This document shows, piece after piece, positions 46,031 to 58,311 of a DNA stretch of 64,000 nt. The position numbers were made by a program, and so were the translations under genes. Position 1 is the stretch's first letter; every line of letters starts with the position of its first letter. The DNA is taken from positions 795,094 through 859,093 of the forward strand of contig JXTC01000028.1 in NCBI GenBank assembly GCA_002914845.1. Direction: 5' to 3'. Origin of the DNA: Trema orientale (lineage: Eukaryota > Streptophyta > Magnoliopsida > Rosales > Cannabaceae). The notes beneath the pieces were generated by a model. It ran no database searches and was not told where the DNA came from. It saw only the letters and a program-made list of their open reading frames with translations.

Positions 46031-48564
46031 TAGAAAACCCATTAAATTTGTAAGGGTATTTTGGTCATTAAGCAGTATTTTTTTCTAAACAAAATTTTAT
46101 TTAATTAAAATTTGAATTATTTAGTGAATATGGGCTGATTTACGTCTAAATTCATTAGATGATTTTGTAAAAAAATTTCAAAACGAGGGACTAAAACATA
46201 ATGAATTAAGGGTGCAATTGTAATAAGGTTTCAAAAATTGGGCCAAATTGTAAATAATAAAAATAGTGCTCATTAAACCGGAAAGTGACATGTGGCTCAA
46301 CACTTTACAAAATTTCTTTTAAATCTTCCTAATTTCCTTCCTTCTTCACCCGAGGTCCTCGAGACCCAAATTCGCCCAACCACCTGTCCACAGTACGAAC
46401 CACCACACCGCCGGCTTCCAGGCCCGATGCGCCACCCGTCGCAACTTCCCACCACTAGCCGAAGCTTCGCCACCACTCCCGCTAGCCACGTTGTCGCGAT
46501 GGCGTCGCTAGGAGCCCGCGAAAGTCACGACCACTATGACGTTGCCATTGTTTTGGTTCACCGCTGGTACGAGCAGACTTGGCTCATCCACACTGACAAA
46601 ACCCAACCAATCTCGACTGGTAACTCGCTGTCGATGAGTACTCTCTAATTTTGGCCATTATACAAATATTTTTATGAAGTGATATTTTTATAATTATTTT
46701 ATTAAGTAATTATTTTACCCCAAATAATTATATGAAGTGGAAGAGAGATTAAAATCATGAATAACTACGGTTATTAGATGTTAAAATGATATCCGGAAGC
46801 ACGTTAATTATCGAATCGAAAAAGTGAATATTTTTAAAAATATTTTCAAAAAGTGGTATTTCCGTAACTTTCGTATTTTTAAGCCGATTTAAGGATTAGG
46901 ACCTCGAAACTGAATTTTGATTTCGAATTTCGACTCACCGAGATCGACAGGTGAATTTTGATATAAAATATGAATACATTTCGAAATGACACGAAAATCG
47001 AAGCACGTGGCTCGTGAATAGTGTCGTTTTGCGCGCGACAGGATGGGTCCCAGACTAGGAACTACTTTTGACTTTGACAAATTATATGTCTAACCTAGCA
47101 TTTTTGGGTGCTCTAAATTCAGTGGTGACCTCCGTTTCTCCATTTGAGGCTTCGGTGGAAAAGTCACTTTTTCAAGTGGACTTACCGGGATCCCGAAACT
47201 GCCGTTCGAATACCCAAGTGACTAACGGGAGATTCTTCGAGCATTATTAGTTTGGTATTACTACGATATCGAGGTAGAAGTTTAATTACCTAGTTTTATA
47301 CTTATTTTAATATATAATTGCATTATAATTAATTTATAAAAAGTCGTTATTTATGCGATGGTTTAATAAGTTATGGAAATACTTTGGATTATATTGGGAT
47401 TGGACTGTGCAGACTTTTATACATATTTCTAAATTATGATTATGGGGTAATATAGTGATGTGCTGCTCATGTTACAATAAATCCTAGAATAATGCCAAGT
47501 GCGATTTTAAAGCATGATTTGATTATTTTCTGATGCACGGTTATTGTGTACTGTTAAATATTGTACATACCATAGGATCACACATGAGATATATCTTTAG
47601 CATCACGGTGTTTAATGTGCCGTTAGTATTCCCACTCTCGGTGAGAGCCCGTAAACCTGTACGGGGTCTTTTGATTATCCTCACTTGATAGGCGTAAGCA
47701 TTCAGCTGCCCCTCTGATTTGGCAAGCATAGACACATGAGTGTTTCTCTTGTTTTTTGGGTTAGATATTAGGCAGAGAGTACTTAGTACATATAGTACGA
47801 GTTATTCTGGTTTATGATGAGAGGATGTAAACTCATGGGTGATTGATTTATGATATGTATAATCTTGTGGTTCTAGTTTCTGTTTTTGAATATGTGATTA
47901 TTCTGGATATAAATTATTTTATAAACTTAGTTTATAAATGGATTTTGAACAAGGTATTAACCATGCAGGTTGGCTGAAATTGAATCCATCAAAAGGGTAA
48001 TTAAATTTCTATTGAGTATGTGAATGCTCATCCCCTACTTCTCCCACTTTTAGGTATTTGACTATCTGAGGTAGTCGTCTAGATGAATAGATAAGCTATG
48101 CAGCTTATGTATGCAGTTCTACTCTTAGTCTTTTGTGGGTGTTCATACTCTGTAATCTTTCTTCCCTTGTCAATTATTTTGTCAAGATTAGTGAATTTAT
48201 TAAGTGGATGTATGAGGATGGTATAGTTATTAATTTGAGAACTTGAAACTGGAATTGATTTTATATAGCCTATTTTAGACATTGAACTAAAGATTTTTAA
48301 TTGAACTGAATTTAGCAAAGTTTATAATTTCTCAGCAAGTTTCCAAATGAGTTAGCTGAAGATTTTCTTAAACTTTATTGGGTATATTTTGTAAGTAATT
48401 AAAACTACTAAGAGTTTTAATGGTTGTGGAATTTATAATGATTTGAAGATCAAAATGAAATTATCTGATTCTTGATTTCTTCTAAATTTTCTAAAATTTA
48501 ATATTTAATTATATTTCCAATTAAAATTACTAAAAGTCACGGTTTCAGATTTACGGTCATGACA
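46031..48564 (+). repeat. 5' LTR of the LARD-like element
   Basis: 2534 bp, about 320 longer than its partner through indels. A GC-rich stretch at about 46340-46650 contrasts with AT-rich surroundings. Confidence 0.86.
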
Positions 48565-48568
48565 GAAA

Positions 48569-48580
48569 TGGTATCAGAGC
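48569..48580 (+). other. Primer-binding site, initiator-Met type
   Basis: TGGTATCAGAGC lies four bases after the 5' LTR end. Confidence 0.9.
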
Positions 48581-51500
48581 TGCAGACTTCAGATCCATCT
48601 AAGATCTTGCCTGTGATATTTTGTTATTGAAAAAGGATTTTGGAAAGTATTTGACAAATACCTCATACATCACTTAAGAAATGGCTAAATATGTTGTCTT
48701 TACTCTGATTCGTCCTGAATCCTTTGTTCACCTCCTTAAAGTGAAACTCTAGTATCCTTGAGATAGTTATAAGCTAGAGATTTTAGTCTTAGAGGTGTTG
48801 GGATTGACATAAGACTAGTGAATTCTATTTCTAGCCAAATTTTTTTATTCAAATATACATTCGTACTTATACTTCTATGTTTATTTGGGTAGTGAGCTAT
48901 GTGTAAACCTTGAAAGTTCTATGATAGCTAACTTGTGCTAGGTATTTTAAATACCTTAGCTTAAATTAGTATTTCATAACTTTTTTGGGATGTAATTTAA
49001 TTTTCTAGATTTTTGTATACTTTTAATTACCCAGTTCAAATAACTAATGATTAACGTTTATATTAAAATGTTAAAATGGATAATATCTTTACATGACATA
49101 TGACTTCTTGATTAACAAATTTATACGAGATATATATTGAGTTTACTTAAATGTGGTGTTGTACTTATATCACTAAGTTTGGCTTCAATTGTGCATTGGT
49201 AGAATAAAGTGATTTAATTTCATTCGAAATTCTTTGACTATTTAGTCTAGTCTGAATTACTGAATCATGATTGTGTATCATTGTAAGTTATTTACTTGGA
49301 ATGATTTGTTTTGCCTACTTAATAGCTGCATGCCTAGTTTACTTGTTTTTCTAAGGTAAAGCTTTTGGAATTATAAAATTTTTCACGATTAATAGACTAG
49401 GAAAATTTGCACTGAATGAAAAGGAAAGATTTGTACACCTAGATGTGGTTTTCATTCGGACTTATATTTTCTCTCTAAATATATCGGCTTTGTAATTGTT
49501 GGGTAAGAAATTAATTAGTTTTTGGTAATTTAATCAAATTTAGAACTATTTACATGGTAGGTGACTCTTGGATTTTTAAAATTGATTTATATGGTTTAGA
49601 ACGAGATAGGCTACTTTGATTAATAAAATTGTATATCTTTATTTTCAAAAGAACTATGGATACTTTGAATTTAAATATCAGATAGGTAAAAGTGATTCAC
49701 TTTTTCAAATAATGAATAGTTTTAAAACTTGTAGGCTATTTGAAATTGGATGTTTGTAAGATTGCACTATTGTAAAGTTTGAATCTTGGAGTATAAAAAT
49801 TTAGCTATGGTACTAAATTAATCCTAACCTACGTTTGATAATGCTAGTGGGAGAATTCTTTAGACCAAGAAAACTTTTATAAACTCAAAGTTCCAAGTAT
49901 CTTTCTAGAATTGAATGTGGTAGATATTCTTGGTACTTTCACATGTTTATTTACATATTAACTTGGAACTAAACATAGAATGTTTATAGAGAATTTATGT
50001 AACAACTTGAGAAATCAGTTTGACTTCTTAAAAAATTTTTGGTATAAATTAATGCGGTACAAGTAAAATATTTTGAGAGAATTATGCATGTGTCTGAGAT
50101 GTCATATGTATAATATCTTGATACATGAATTTCACAAAGTAAAACTTAGTAATAGAATCCGGCTTGGAACCTTGTGGATTGAAAAGAATATTAGATTTTG
50201 AATAAAATTGTTATATTGGCTTTATGTACCGTATTGTGTAGCTTATTCTATTGGTGCATACATGATATTGTAATCTTTGGATTGTTAAATCCTTGTTGAG
50301 TAATAAATAATTTTTTACTGGTTAAGTCAAGTTAGGTTGACCTTACCCTGGTGGTCTCAATTAGACAATTAAACACATATAAGGTCAATTTAATTTGGCA
50401 TCCTAAGTGTTGAGAACTCCTAGTATTGGAAACTTAGAATGATGTCTCATTTGAGCTTCAAATAGAAATAAAATGATGTTAAATACCAAAATCTTGAAGG
50501 GCTTAGGTGGTACATACTAATGCATGATATTTTCATTAAAATGTTTAGAATTCATGAAAATTAAACTTTCAAATGAATACAAATTATGAATTAATATGTT
50601 GATTTGGTGTTTAATAGAATTTGAGTTTTGTAGATTAATGTGTGATATTCCCTTTGAAAACATAAACAGGGTTTTTAAAATTCTTTGGGTTAAATATGTT
50701 TCAAATTGAGTAAGGCTTATAAAAAAACAAAATAACTATGGCATACTCTACTATTTTTGTAAAATGTTTTATAGGTCCTTCCTATTGTTAAAGTGTCTTT
50801 TAAAATTATTTTAATAAAATTACTAGAGTGTGGTGATTTCAAAGTTATAAAATACAAAGGTAGTCTAACCGAAGCATGCCTTACATAAAGTTTTTCATAA
50901 AAAGAGAATCATGAAAACATATTTACATTGGTGATTTGCCAACAAAAAGAAGACATGTTAACAAATTTCTTGGAGAGAAATGTTTAAAAACTTTTGGAGA
51001 AGTTTTGAAGAGAATCAATATAGTTTAATTATCAAACTGTATATATCAAGTGAGGAACTTTGTTTGTTTCTATTTTTTAAAGAATTATGGGATACACTTG
51101 TCATAGTCTATTGTCAATGGAAATTTTGATTGAAGTTATTAAAATTGAGTTGAGTTTGTGACTTATTATTTGATTTGAGTTGAATTCATGCATTATTATG
51201 GTGGCATAATTGATAGTATTTGAAATTAGTTTACTCATGGGTCTGTATAGAGAGCTGTTAAACTCTTATTGTTATATTTTTGAAATGAATACTTAGAGTT
51301 CAGGTTTAGTTTATCTGTGGCCAAGGTAAGACCTTATTGTGAACTAGTGTAGTATTGTTGTATGCCCCTAATTTTTGTGATCCATATTTTCAAAAATATT
51401 TTCAAACTGTTTTTGACTTAAAAATGAAATGAGATGGAATGGAAGACAGGCACTGCCGCAGAGATAGCCTATTTTATTGAAACCTTATTTCTGGGGCATT

Positions 51501-52473
51501 ATGATATTGTTATTTATTTTACTTATATATTAGATATCAAGTCATTTCTAACTAACTTCCTACTGTACCAAAGACTTAGAAAGTCTTTGGAGGTGGTTGA
51601 CAATTTGGGATTATTGTCGTAATCCTAAGTTGGGAAAAGAGACTTGGAGATTCTCTGGATTTAATTGTGGTATTAATTATTACGCAATGATATTACCTGG
51701 CATAATAGACTTAGGCCTATATTTGTTATGTGAATACCTACATTTTACATGTTTGGATTATTCCTTGTGCTATGTACTCCTTTGTTGGAGATTTCTAGTC
51801 TTGTTCCTGACTAGAAATATTTCGTATACTTGGTTGTTTCATACTTATTATGAGGAACAGTAAATAACTTATGTCATTGTACTTTCATTGTGATATCTAA
51901 GTTTTGAACTTGTCTATCTCGTGTGGTATAATGCAAGGGTACTGATTTCTATTCGGAATCTTATTAGAGTCTTCGAACTTAGTGGTTATTTAGGACCGGG
52001 TTCTAGATACAGACAAATGGAATTGTCCCAGTGTGATATTGATCTAGTATATGATCCGGGGGACGATATCGTATATATTCGACATTTAATCTACTAATCT
52101 AGTTTAGTGCCTAACAATTAGGAGTCAGGTTATAATAGTCTTGTACTACTGAATCTTGGTCTTAATTATCATTACTACTCTTGTTTTGTGTACCGACTTA
52201 AGGATATCATTCTCATTTTTATTTATCGATGTTCTTATATCTGTTGATGGGTCAGCTTATTATTCTATATAATAAGTGGAGAATGAATACCATCGGTATA
52301 TTGATGGGATTCTAACACCAAGTGGAGAATGAATATTTCATGCCCCTTGTTTGACTAGTATTTGATTCGATTCTCCTACACTTTATATTTGATGGTTCAC
52401 TCTTCTTATCATTTTATTTGTACTCACCGTTGCGTTTGAATTTTGGTATGAAATTCATTTAAAGAGGGAAGGA
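48581..52473 (+). other. Internal region of the LARD-like element
   Basis: AT-rich, with no gag or pol wording found in the translations at hand. Open frames are short (longest 88 codons at 51597-51863) and unlike retroelement proteins. Confidence 0.65.
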
Positions 52474-54689
52474 TGTAAAACCTATTAAATTTGTAAGGAT
52501 ATTTCGGTCTTTGACCAATATTTTTGTCAAAAAATATTTATTTAATTAAAATTCAAATTATTGAGTGAATATGGGCTGATTTATGTCTAGATTCATTAGG
52601 GTGATTTTGTAAAGAATTTTCGAAAGGAAAACATAATGAATTAAGGGTGCAATTGTAATAAATTTTCAAACATTGGATCAAATTGTAAACAACGAAAATA
52701 GTGCTCATTAAATCAAATAGTGACACGTGGCTCAATAATTTATAAAATATCTTTTAAATCCTTCTAATTTCCTTCCTTCTTCACCCGAGGTCCCCGAGAC
52801 CCAAATTCGCCCAACTACCAGCCGACGAGACGAGCCAGCACACCGCCGGCTTCTAGGCCCTATGCACCACCCCGTGCAACTCACTACCTCTGGCCGAAGC
52901 TTCGCCGGCCACTCCCTCCAGCCGCCGCACCATGATGGTGTTGCTAGGAGCCCTCAAAAGTCATAGCCACCGCGATGTTTTTCGACCATTTAATCGTCGT
53001 CGACCGTCATTTTGGCTCACCGCTGGTACAAGCAGACTTGGCTCGCCCACGCTGACAAAACCCGACTAATCTCGTTTGGTAACTCGCCGCCGGTGAGTAC
53101 TATCTAAATTTGGCCATTTTACAAATGTTTTTAGAAAGTGATATTTTTATAACTATTTTGTTAAGTAATTATTTTACCTAAAATAATTATATGAAGTGGA
53201 AGAGGGATTAAAATCATGAATAACTACGATTATTAGTGTTAAAATGATATTCGAAAGCACACTAATTATCGAATCGAAAAAGTAGACATTTTTCTAAATA
53301 TTTTTAAAAAGTGGTACTTTTGTATCTTTCGGATTTTTAAGCCCATTTAAGGCTTGGGACCTCGAAACTGAATTCTAATTTTGAATTTGGACTCAGTGAG
53401 GTCGAAAGACGAATTTTGATATAAAATATGACTATGTTTTGAAGTGGCATAAAAATCGAGACACGTGGCACGTGAATAGTGCCATTTTGCGTTCTCTGAA
53501 TTCAGTGGTGACCTCCGTTTCTCCATTTGAGGCTCCAGTGGAAATGTCAATTTTTCAAGTGGACTTACCAGGATCCTGAAACGACCGTTTAAATACCCAA
53601 GTGACCAACAGGAGATTCTTCGAGCGACATTAGCTTTGTATTACTAACATATCGAGGTAGGGGTTCAATTACTTGGTTTTATACTTGTTTTAATTTGTAA
53701 TTGCATTATAATTAGTTTATGAAAAATCTTGGTTTATCCGATGACTTAATAAGTTTTTGAAACACTTTGGATTACACTTGGATTAGACTGAGTGGACTTT
53801 TATAATATTTTTAAATTATGATTATGGGGTAATATAGTGGTGTGCTGCCCATGTTACAGTAAATCCCAAAATAATACTAAGTAGGATTTTAAAGTATGAT
53901 TTGATTATTCCTTGATGCATGGTTATTTTGAAATATTAAATATTGTACATACTATAGGATCACACATGAGATACATTTTAGGCATCGCGGTGTTTGAAAG
54001 CCCGTGAACCTGGGCGGGATCTTCTGATTATCCACACTCGGTAGGCGTAAGCATTAAGCTGCCCCTCCAGTTCCGTAGACATAGACACATGAGTGTCCCT
54101 CCAGTTTTCTAGGATAGGTATCAAGCAGAGAGTACTTAGTATACGTAGTACGAGTTACTCTAGTTTGTGATGAGAGGATGTGAGCTCATGAGACTGGTTG
54201 ATTTACGATATATACAATCTTGTGGTTCTGGTTTTGGTTTTTGAATATGTGATTAATCTTGATATAATTTATTTTATAAACTTGGTTTATAAATGGATAT
54301 TGAAAAAGGTATTAACTATGCAGGTTTGGTGAAATTACACCCATTCAAAAAGGTAATTGAATTTCTATTGAGCGTGTGAATGCTCACACCCCCTACTTCT
54401 CCCGCTTTCAAGTGTTTGACCATCTGAGGTAGTCGTCTAAATGGATAGACAAGCTGCACAACTTGTGTATGCAGTTCTACTCTTAATTCCTAGTGGGAGT
54501 TTATACTCTGTTATTTTTCTTGGCTTGTTAATTATTTAGCTAAGATTAGTGAACTTTCTAAGTAGATGTATGAGGATGGTGTGGTTATTAATTTGAGAGC
54601 TTGAATTTGAATTTCTTAAACTTTAATATCTAATTATATTTTCATTCAAAATTACTAAAAGTCACGGACTTTGATTTCCGGTCATGACA
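52474..54689 (+). repeat. 3' LTR of the LARD-like element
   Basis: 2216 bp, homologous to 46031-48564, including the GC-rich stretch (about 52780-53100). Confidence 0.86.
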
Positions 54690-54850
54690 TTGTTGCTTTC
54701 AAGAGCTTTCATAAACTTGCTCCGAAACCATAGGTTCTTGCCTGTGGTTGAACTAGTTATGGTGGAAGAGGTTGTTGTTGTACTCACTTAGCTGGTATCC
54801 TTTGCATTAGCTGATTAACTAACTCTTATGTCATTGTTAATTATAATTTA
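54690..54850 (-). pseudogene. Old gypsy element: gag N-terminal piece
   Basis: The minus strand reads ELVNQLMQRIPA, a glutamine/proline-rich stretch and YGFGASL. This is consistent with the variable N-terminal part of gag continuing from 46030 across the insertion. Confidence 0.6.
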
Positions 54851-54863
54851 CGAAAAACATGAC

Positions 54864-56249
54864 AAAATCAAAATTGGGTGGAAACATGGAAAACAAAATT
54901 TTCTCAGACTATAGTTTTTCATAAAGCCTTTTTAGGATCTTAGTTATGGTCTAAATACATAAAATAGAATTGTACCTCAACTAGTAAGTCATCATTCTTA
55001 AGCATCAAGCTTGAAACTGCAAATGTGTGTGGGCACATCGATCTTGATCAAGTCCAAGTGAGAATCTAAGAACTCCAATAGCCTCCAATGGTGGCTCCAA
55101 AATTTTTTTTCTCTCATTATTCTCTCAGTTTTCTGTGCAACTGTCAAACTAATATTAGTCAAAATTGAGGTTACACACAACAATGGGGAGAAGGAGTCTT
55201 AGACTCCTCCGTTAAGGAGGAATTTTGGCCAGCCCTACTGGACCTTAGGGCTGGCCGAAAATCACTACTCTAAGGAGCAGTGTGGTGGGCCCAGATGGCC
55301 TACCTTTCTGTCCAGCTTTTTTGTCCCTTTTATGTATTTGGACATTAAACATTTTGAGCCCAGTTGATCTCACGCATCCAAAGATATTGAAGTAGTTTAG
55401 GGACCCAAATGGACCTATTTAATTCAAGCTCCAATAAACAAAGGCCCAGGTTTAATAAACTTTTAATACAAGTGAGCTTGTACTACTAGTTATGTACTTA
55501 TTATACTGAAGGTCCAAACTATACTCTTGAATTTAATAAATATCACAAGATACTTTATCATTAAAATTATATCTATTAGATAATTAATATTTGCATGTCT
55601 ATTCCCACATGAATATAGATAATTAAAGGTAGATAAAATTACCATTTTGCTCTTCCAATTCTAGCTTTCAATTCCTTGATACAAGAATAGATCTAATGGA
55701 TGACCAAACTTATAGAAAGTCTTTAATTAACAAACTAATCAATTTTATTAATTACTTAGCTAAGATTTAAATCATCCAAGCTCCTATAGCTTCTCAAAGT
55801 ATTATTCACTTCTCTGTATAATGGAGTTATAGATTCTATATCTATAAGTATATGTTCCCAATGCCCATAATAAGGCATTACCAAAATGCTAGTACCTAGA
55901 TCGTTAATTTTTTGATCTGTACATTTTAACATCTCAAATAATACAAGTTATAAATACGAGTTCCTTACTTATTTTAAGTTTAAGAAAGACATGTGTTAAT
56001 TACAAAGTTTATGAGAATATGTTCTTGTCAATGGTACTTATTACAAAAATATATTTCACATGGTCCTTGTTCAATATTTATACACCAAGACTTTTGCACA
56101 TAGTCATACCAATATAGCTTAAGACTCATTATATATATACAAAGTCTTGTAACATGATCTAAGAAAAGTATCCAGCTTCTCTTATTAGTTGTGAACAATC
56201 TTATTTGACTTAATTAGAGAAAATATATCTTAACTTTAATAAACAACTT
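54864..56249. repeat. AT-rich direct repeat R1 (1.4 kb)
   Basis: Matches R2 (57004-58311 plus 60718-60806) base for base over most of its length, from AAAATCAAAATTGGGTGGAA to TTAATAAACAACTT. It contains a cluster of short hairpins (55192-55258, including GGCCAGCCCTA/TAGGGCTGGCC). Composition and leader-like wording suggest LTRs of a copia-type element in minus orientation, but I cannot fix termini, primer site or target duplication. Confidence 0.75.
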
Positions 56250-57003
56250 TATTAAAATATCTCATATTTAATTATTAATAACTACTATTTTATTTGGTCA
56301 TTAGAACTTGTTGATAAAACTCAAAGGATGAAGATTAATAAGTCTAACTTGAGTGTATGACCATTGTTTAAACTCAAGTAAAGATTTTTAATTTAATGAT
56401 ACCTAAGGGTAATCACAAATGATAAGCTTCTGGAATTTTATCCGAAGAAACCCAATTTAGAAAATAGTTTATATACAATCTCCTAAGGATGATCATATAT
56501 AAAACCTAATCTAATAGATTTATAATAGAAACTGTAGGTCTTAATCCAGTAAACCTTTTCTCACTCAATTTATATAATTAATTATAGGATATATTATGAT
56601 TTACTAAGTTATCTAAATCCAATTAGATACTGTAAATCATAATTAATAAACATGACATTATGATAATATCTTGGCGCACTACCTATTCCATATGTCATGT
56701 TATCATAAATTGATTTGCAAGGATAGTCATAAATTAATTGCAATAGATAAATAAAGCATTAAATGATATATCTAATAGCCATAGTTGCCCTAGAATCCTA
56801 GAATCTTAGATTACAAAATTTGGAATTAAATTGATGACCTTGATCTTCGAATCTTCCAATTTCATAATTTCTATAATCTCTAATATTTTATCTGCAAAAT
56901 CTGTTAATAATAAATAAAAATATTCACCACATACAAAACTGGAAAAATATTATATTTTCTGTTTTAAAGAAAAATATTTCCTTATTTAAAAATCAAAATC
57001 TAG
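56250..57003. other. Spacer between R1 and R2
   Basis: 750 bp, AT-rich, with no coding signal. If R1 and R2 are LTRs, this would be a very short internal region. Confidence 0.5.
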
Positions 57004-58311
57004 AAAATCAAAAAGGAGTGGAAGCATGGAAAACAAAAAATTTCGGGAATATACTTTTTCATAAAACTTTTTTAGGATCTTAGTTATGGTCTAAATACAT
57101 ATAATAGAATTGTACATCAACCTGTGAGTCTTCCTTCCTAAGTGCCAAACTTAAAATTGTAGAAGCGTGTAGACACCTCGATCTTAATTACCTCCAAGTG
57201 AGAATCCAAGAAATCTAAGAGTCTCTAATGGTAGCTCCAAGAATTTCTCTCTCCCACTTTTCTCTCAGTTTTTCTGTGCAACTGCCAGACTAATATTTCA
57301 GTCAAAACTAAAGTTACACACAACAAGGGGCGAATGAGTTTTTTATAGACTCCTCCCTTAAGGAGGAATTCGGCAAGCCCTTGTAGGCCTTAGGGCTGGC
57401 TGAAAATCACTGCTCTAAGAACCATTGTGGTGGGCTCTGATGGCCCACTTTTCTATCCGACCTTCTTGTCCATTTAGTGTATTTGCATATTAAGCTACTT
57501 GAGCCTAATTGGTCTCATTCAGACGAAGGTGTTGGTATGGTTTGGGAACCTAAATGGACCTATTTAATTTAAGCTCCAGTAGAGAAAGACATAGTTCTGA
57601 TAAACTTTTAATACAAGTGGGTTTGTACTACTAGTTACAGACTTATTCCACCAAAGGTAAAAATTATACTCTTGAACTAAATAAATATCACATGATAATT
57701 TATAATTAAAACTATGTACATTAGATAATTAACATTTTCATAATTAACATTTTCATATGTACTCCACATGAATACTGATAATTATAACTAGGTAAAATTA
57801 TAGCTTTGCCTATCCAATTATTCTTTTAATTCCTTGATAAAAAACTATACCTAATAGATGATCAGACTTACAAAAAGTCTCCAATTAGTATATGAATCAA
57901 TTTTATTAATTAAATCATCCAAGCTTCTATAGCTCCTCAAAGTAGTATTCACTTCTTTATATAATAGAGTTGTAAATTCCATATCCATAAGCATATGTTC
58001 CCAATTCCCATAATAATGTACTACTAAAATACCATGATTTAGATCGTCAATTTCTTAATCTATACACTTTAACATCTCAAATAATACAAGTTATAAACTC
58101 AAGTTCATTACTTATTTTAGGATTAAGCAAGTCATGCGTTAATTACCAAGTTTTTGAGAATATGCTCTTGTCAACAGCACTTAATACAAGAACATATATC
58201 ACATGGCCCTTGTTCAATATTTACACACCAAGACTTTTGTAAATATTCATACCAATATAGATTAAGAGATACTATAAATGCACAAAGTCTTGCAACACGA
58301 TCCAAGAGAAG

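Larger units (their letters stand above)
46031..54689 (+). mobile_element. LARD-like LTR retrotransposon (8.7 kb) without recognisable genes
   Basis: LTRs at 46031-48564 and 52474-54689 share AACCYATTAAATTTGTAAGG at the start and GGTCATGACA at the end. TGGTATCAGAGC (48569-48580) is an initiator-Met primer site, and AAAGAGGGAAGGA precedes the 3' LTR. Flanks are TTGCT (46026-46030) and TTGTT (54690-54694), a slightly diverged 5-bp duplication. Sequence on both sides is gag of the same minus-strand gypsy, proving insertion into it. The 3.9-kb inside has no open frame or motif I recognise. Fossil. Confidence 0.87.

Noticed and set aside
46292-46648. Plus-strand open frame of 118 codons
   Set aside because: It lies in the GC-rich part of an LTR, is not kept in the partner LTR and resembles no protein; likely compositional.
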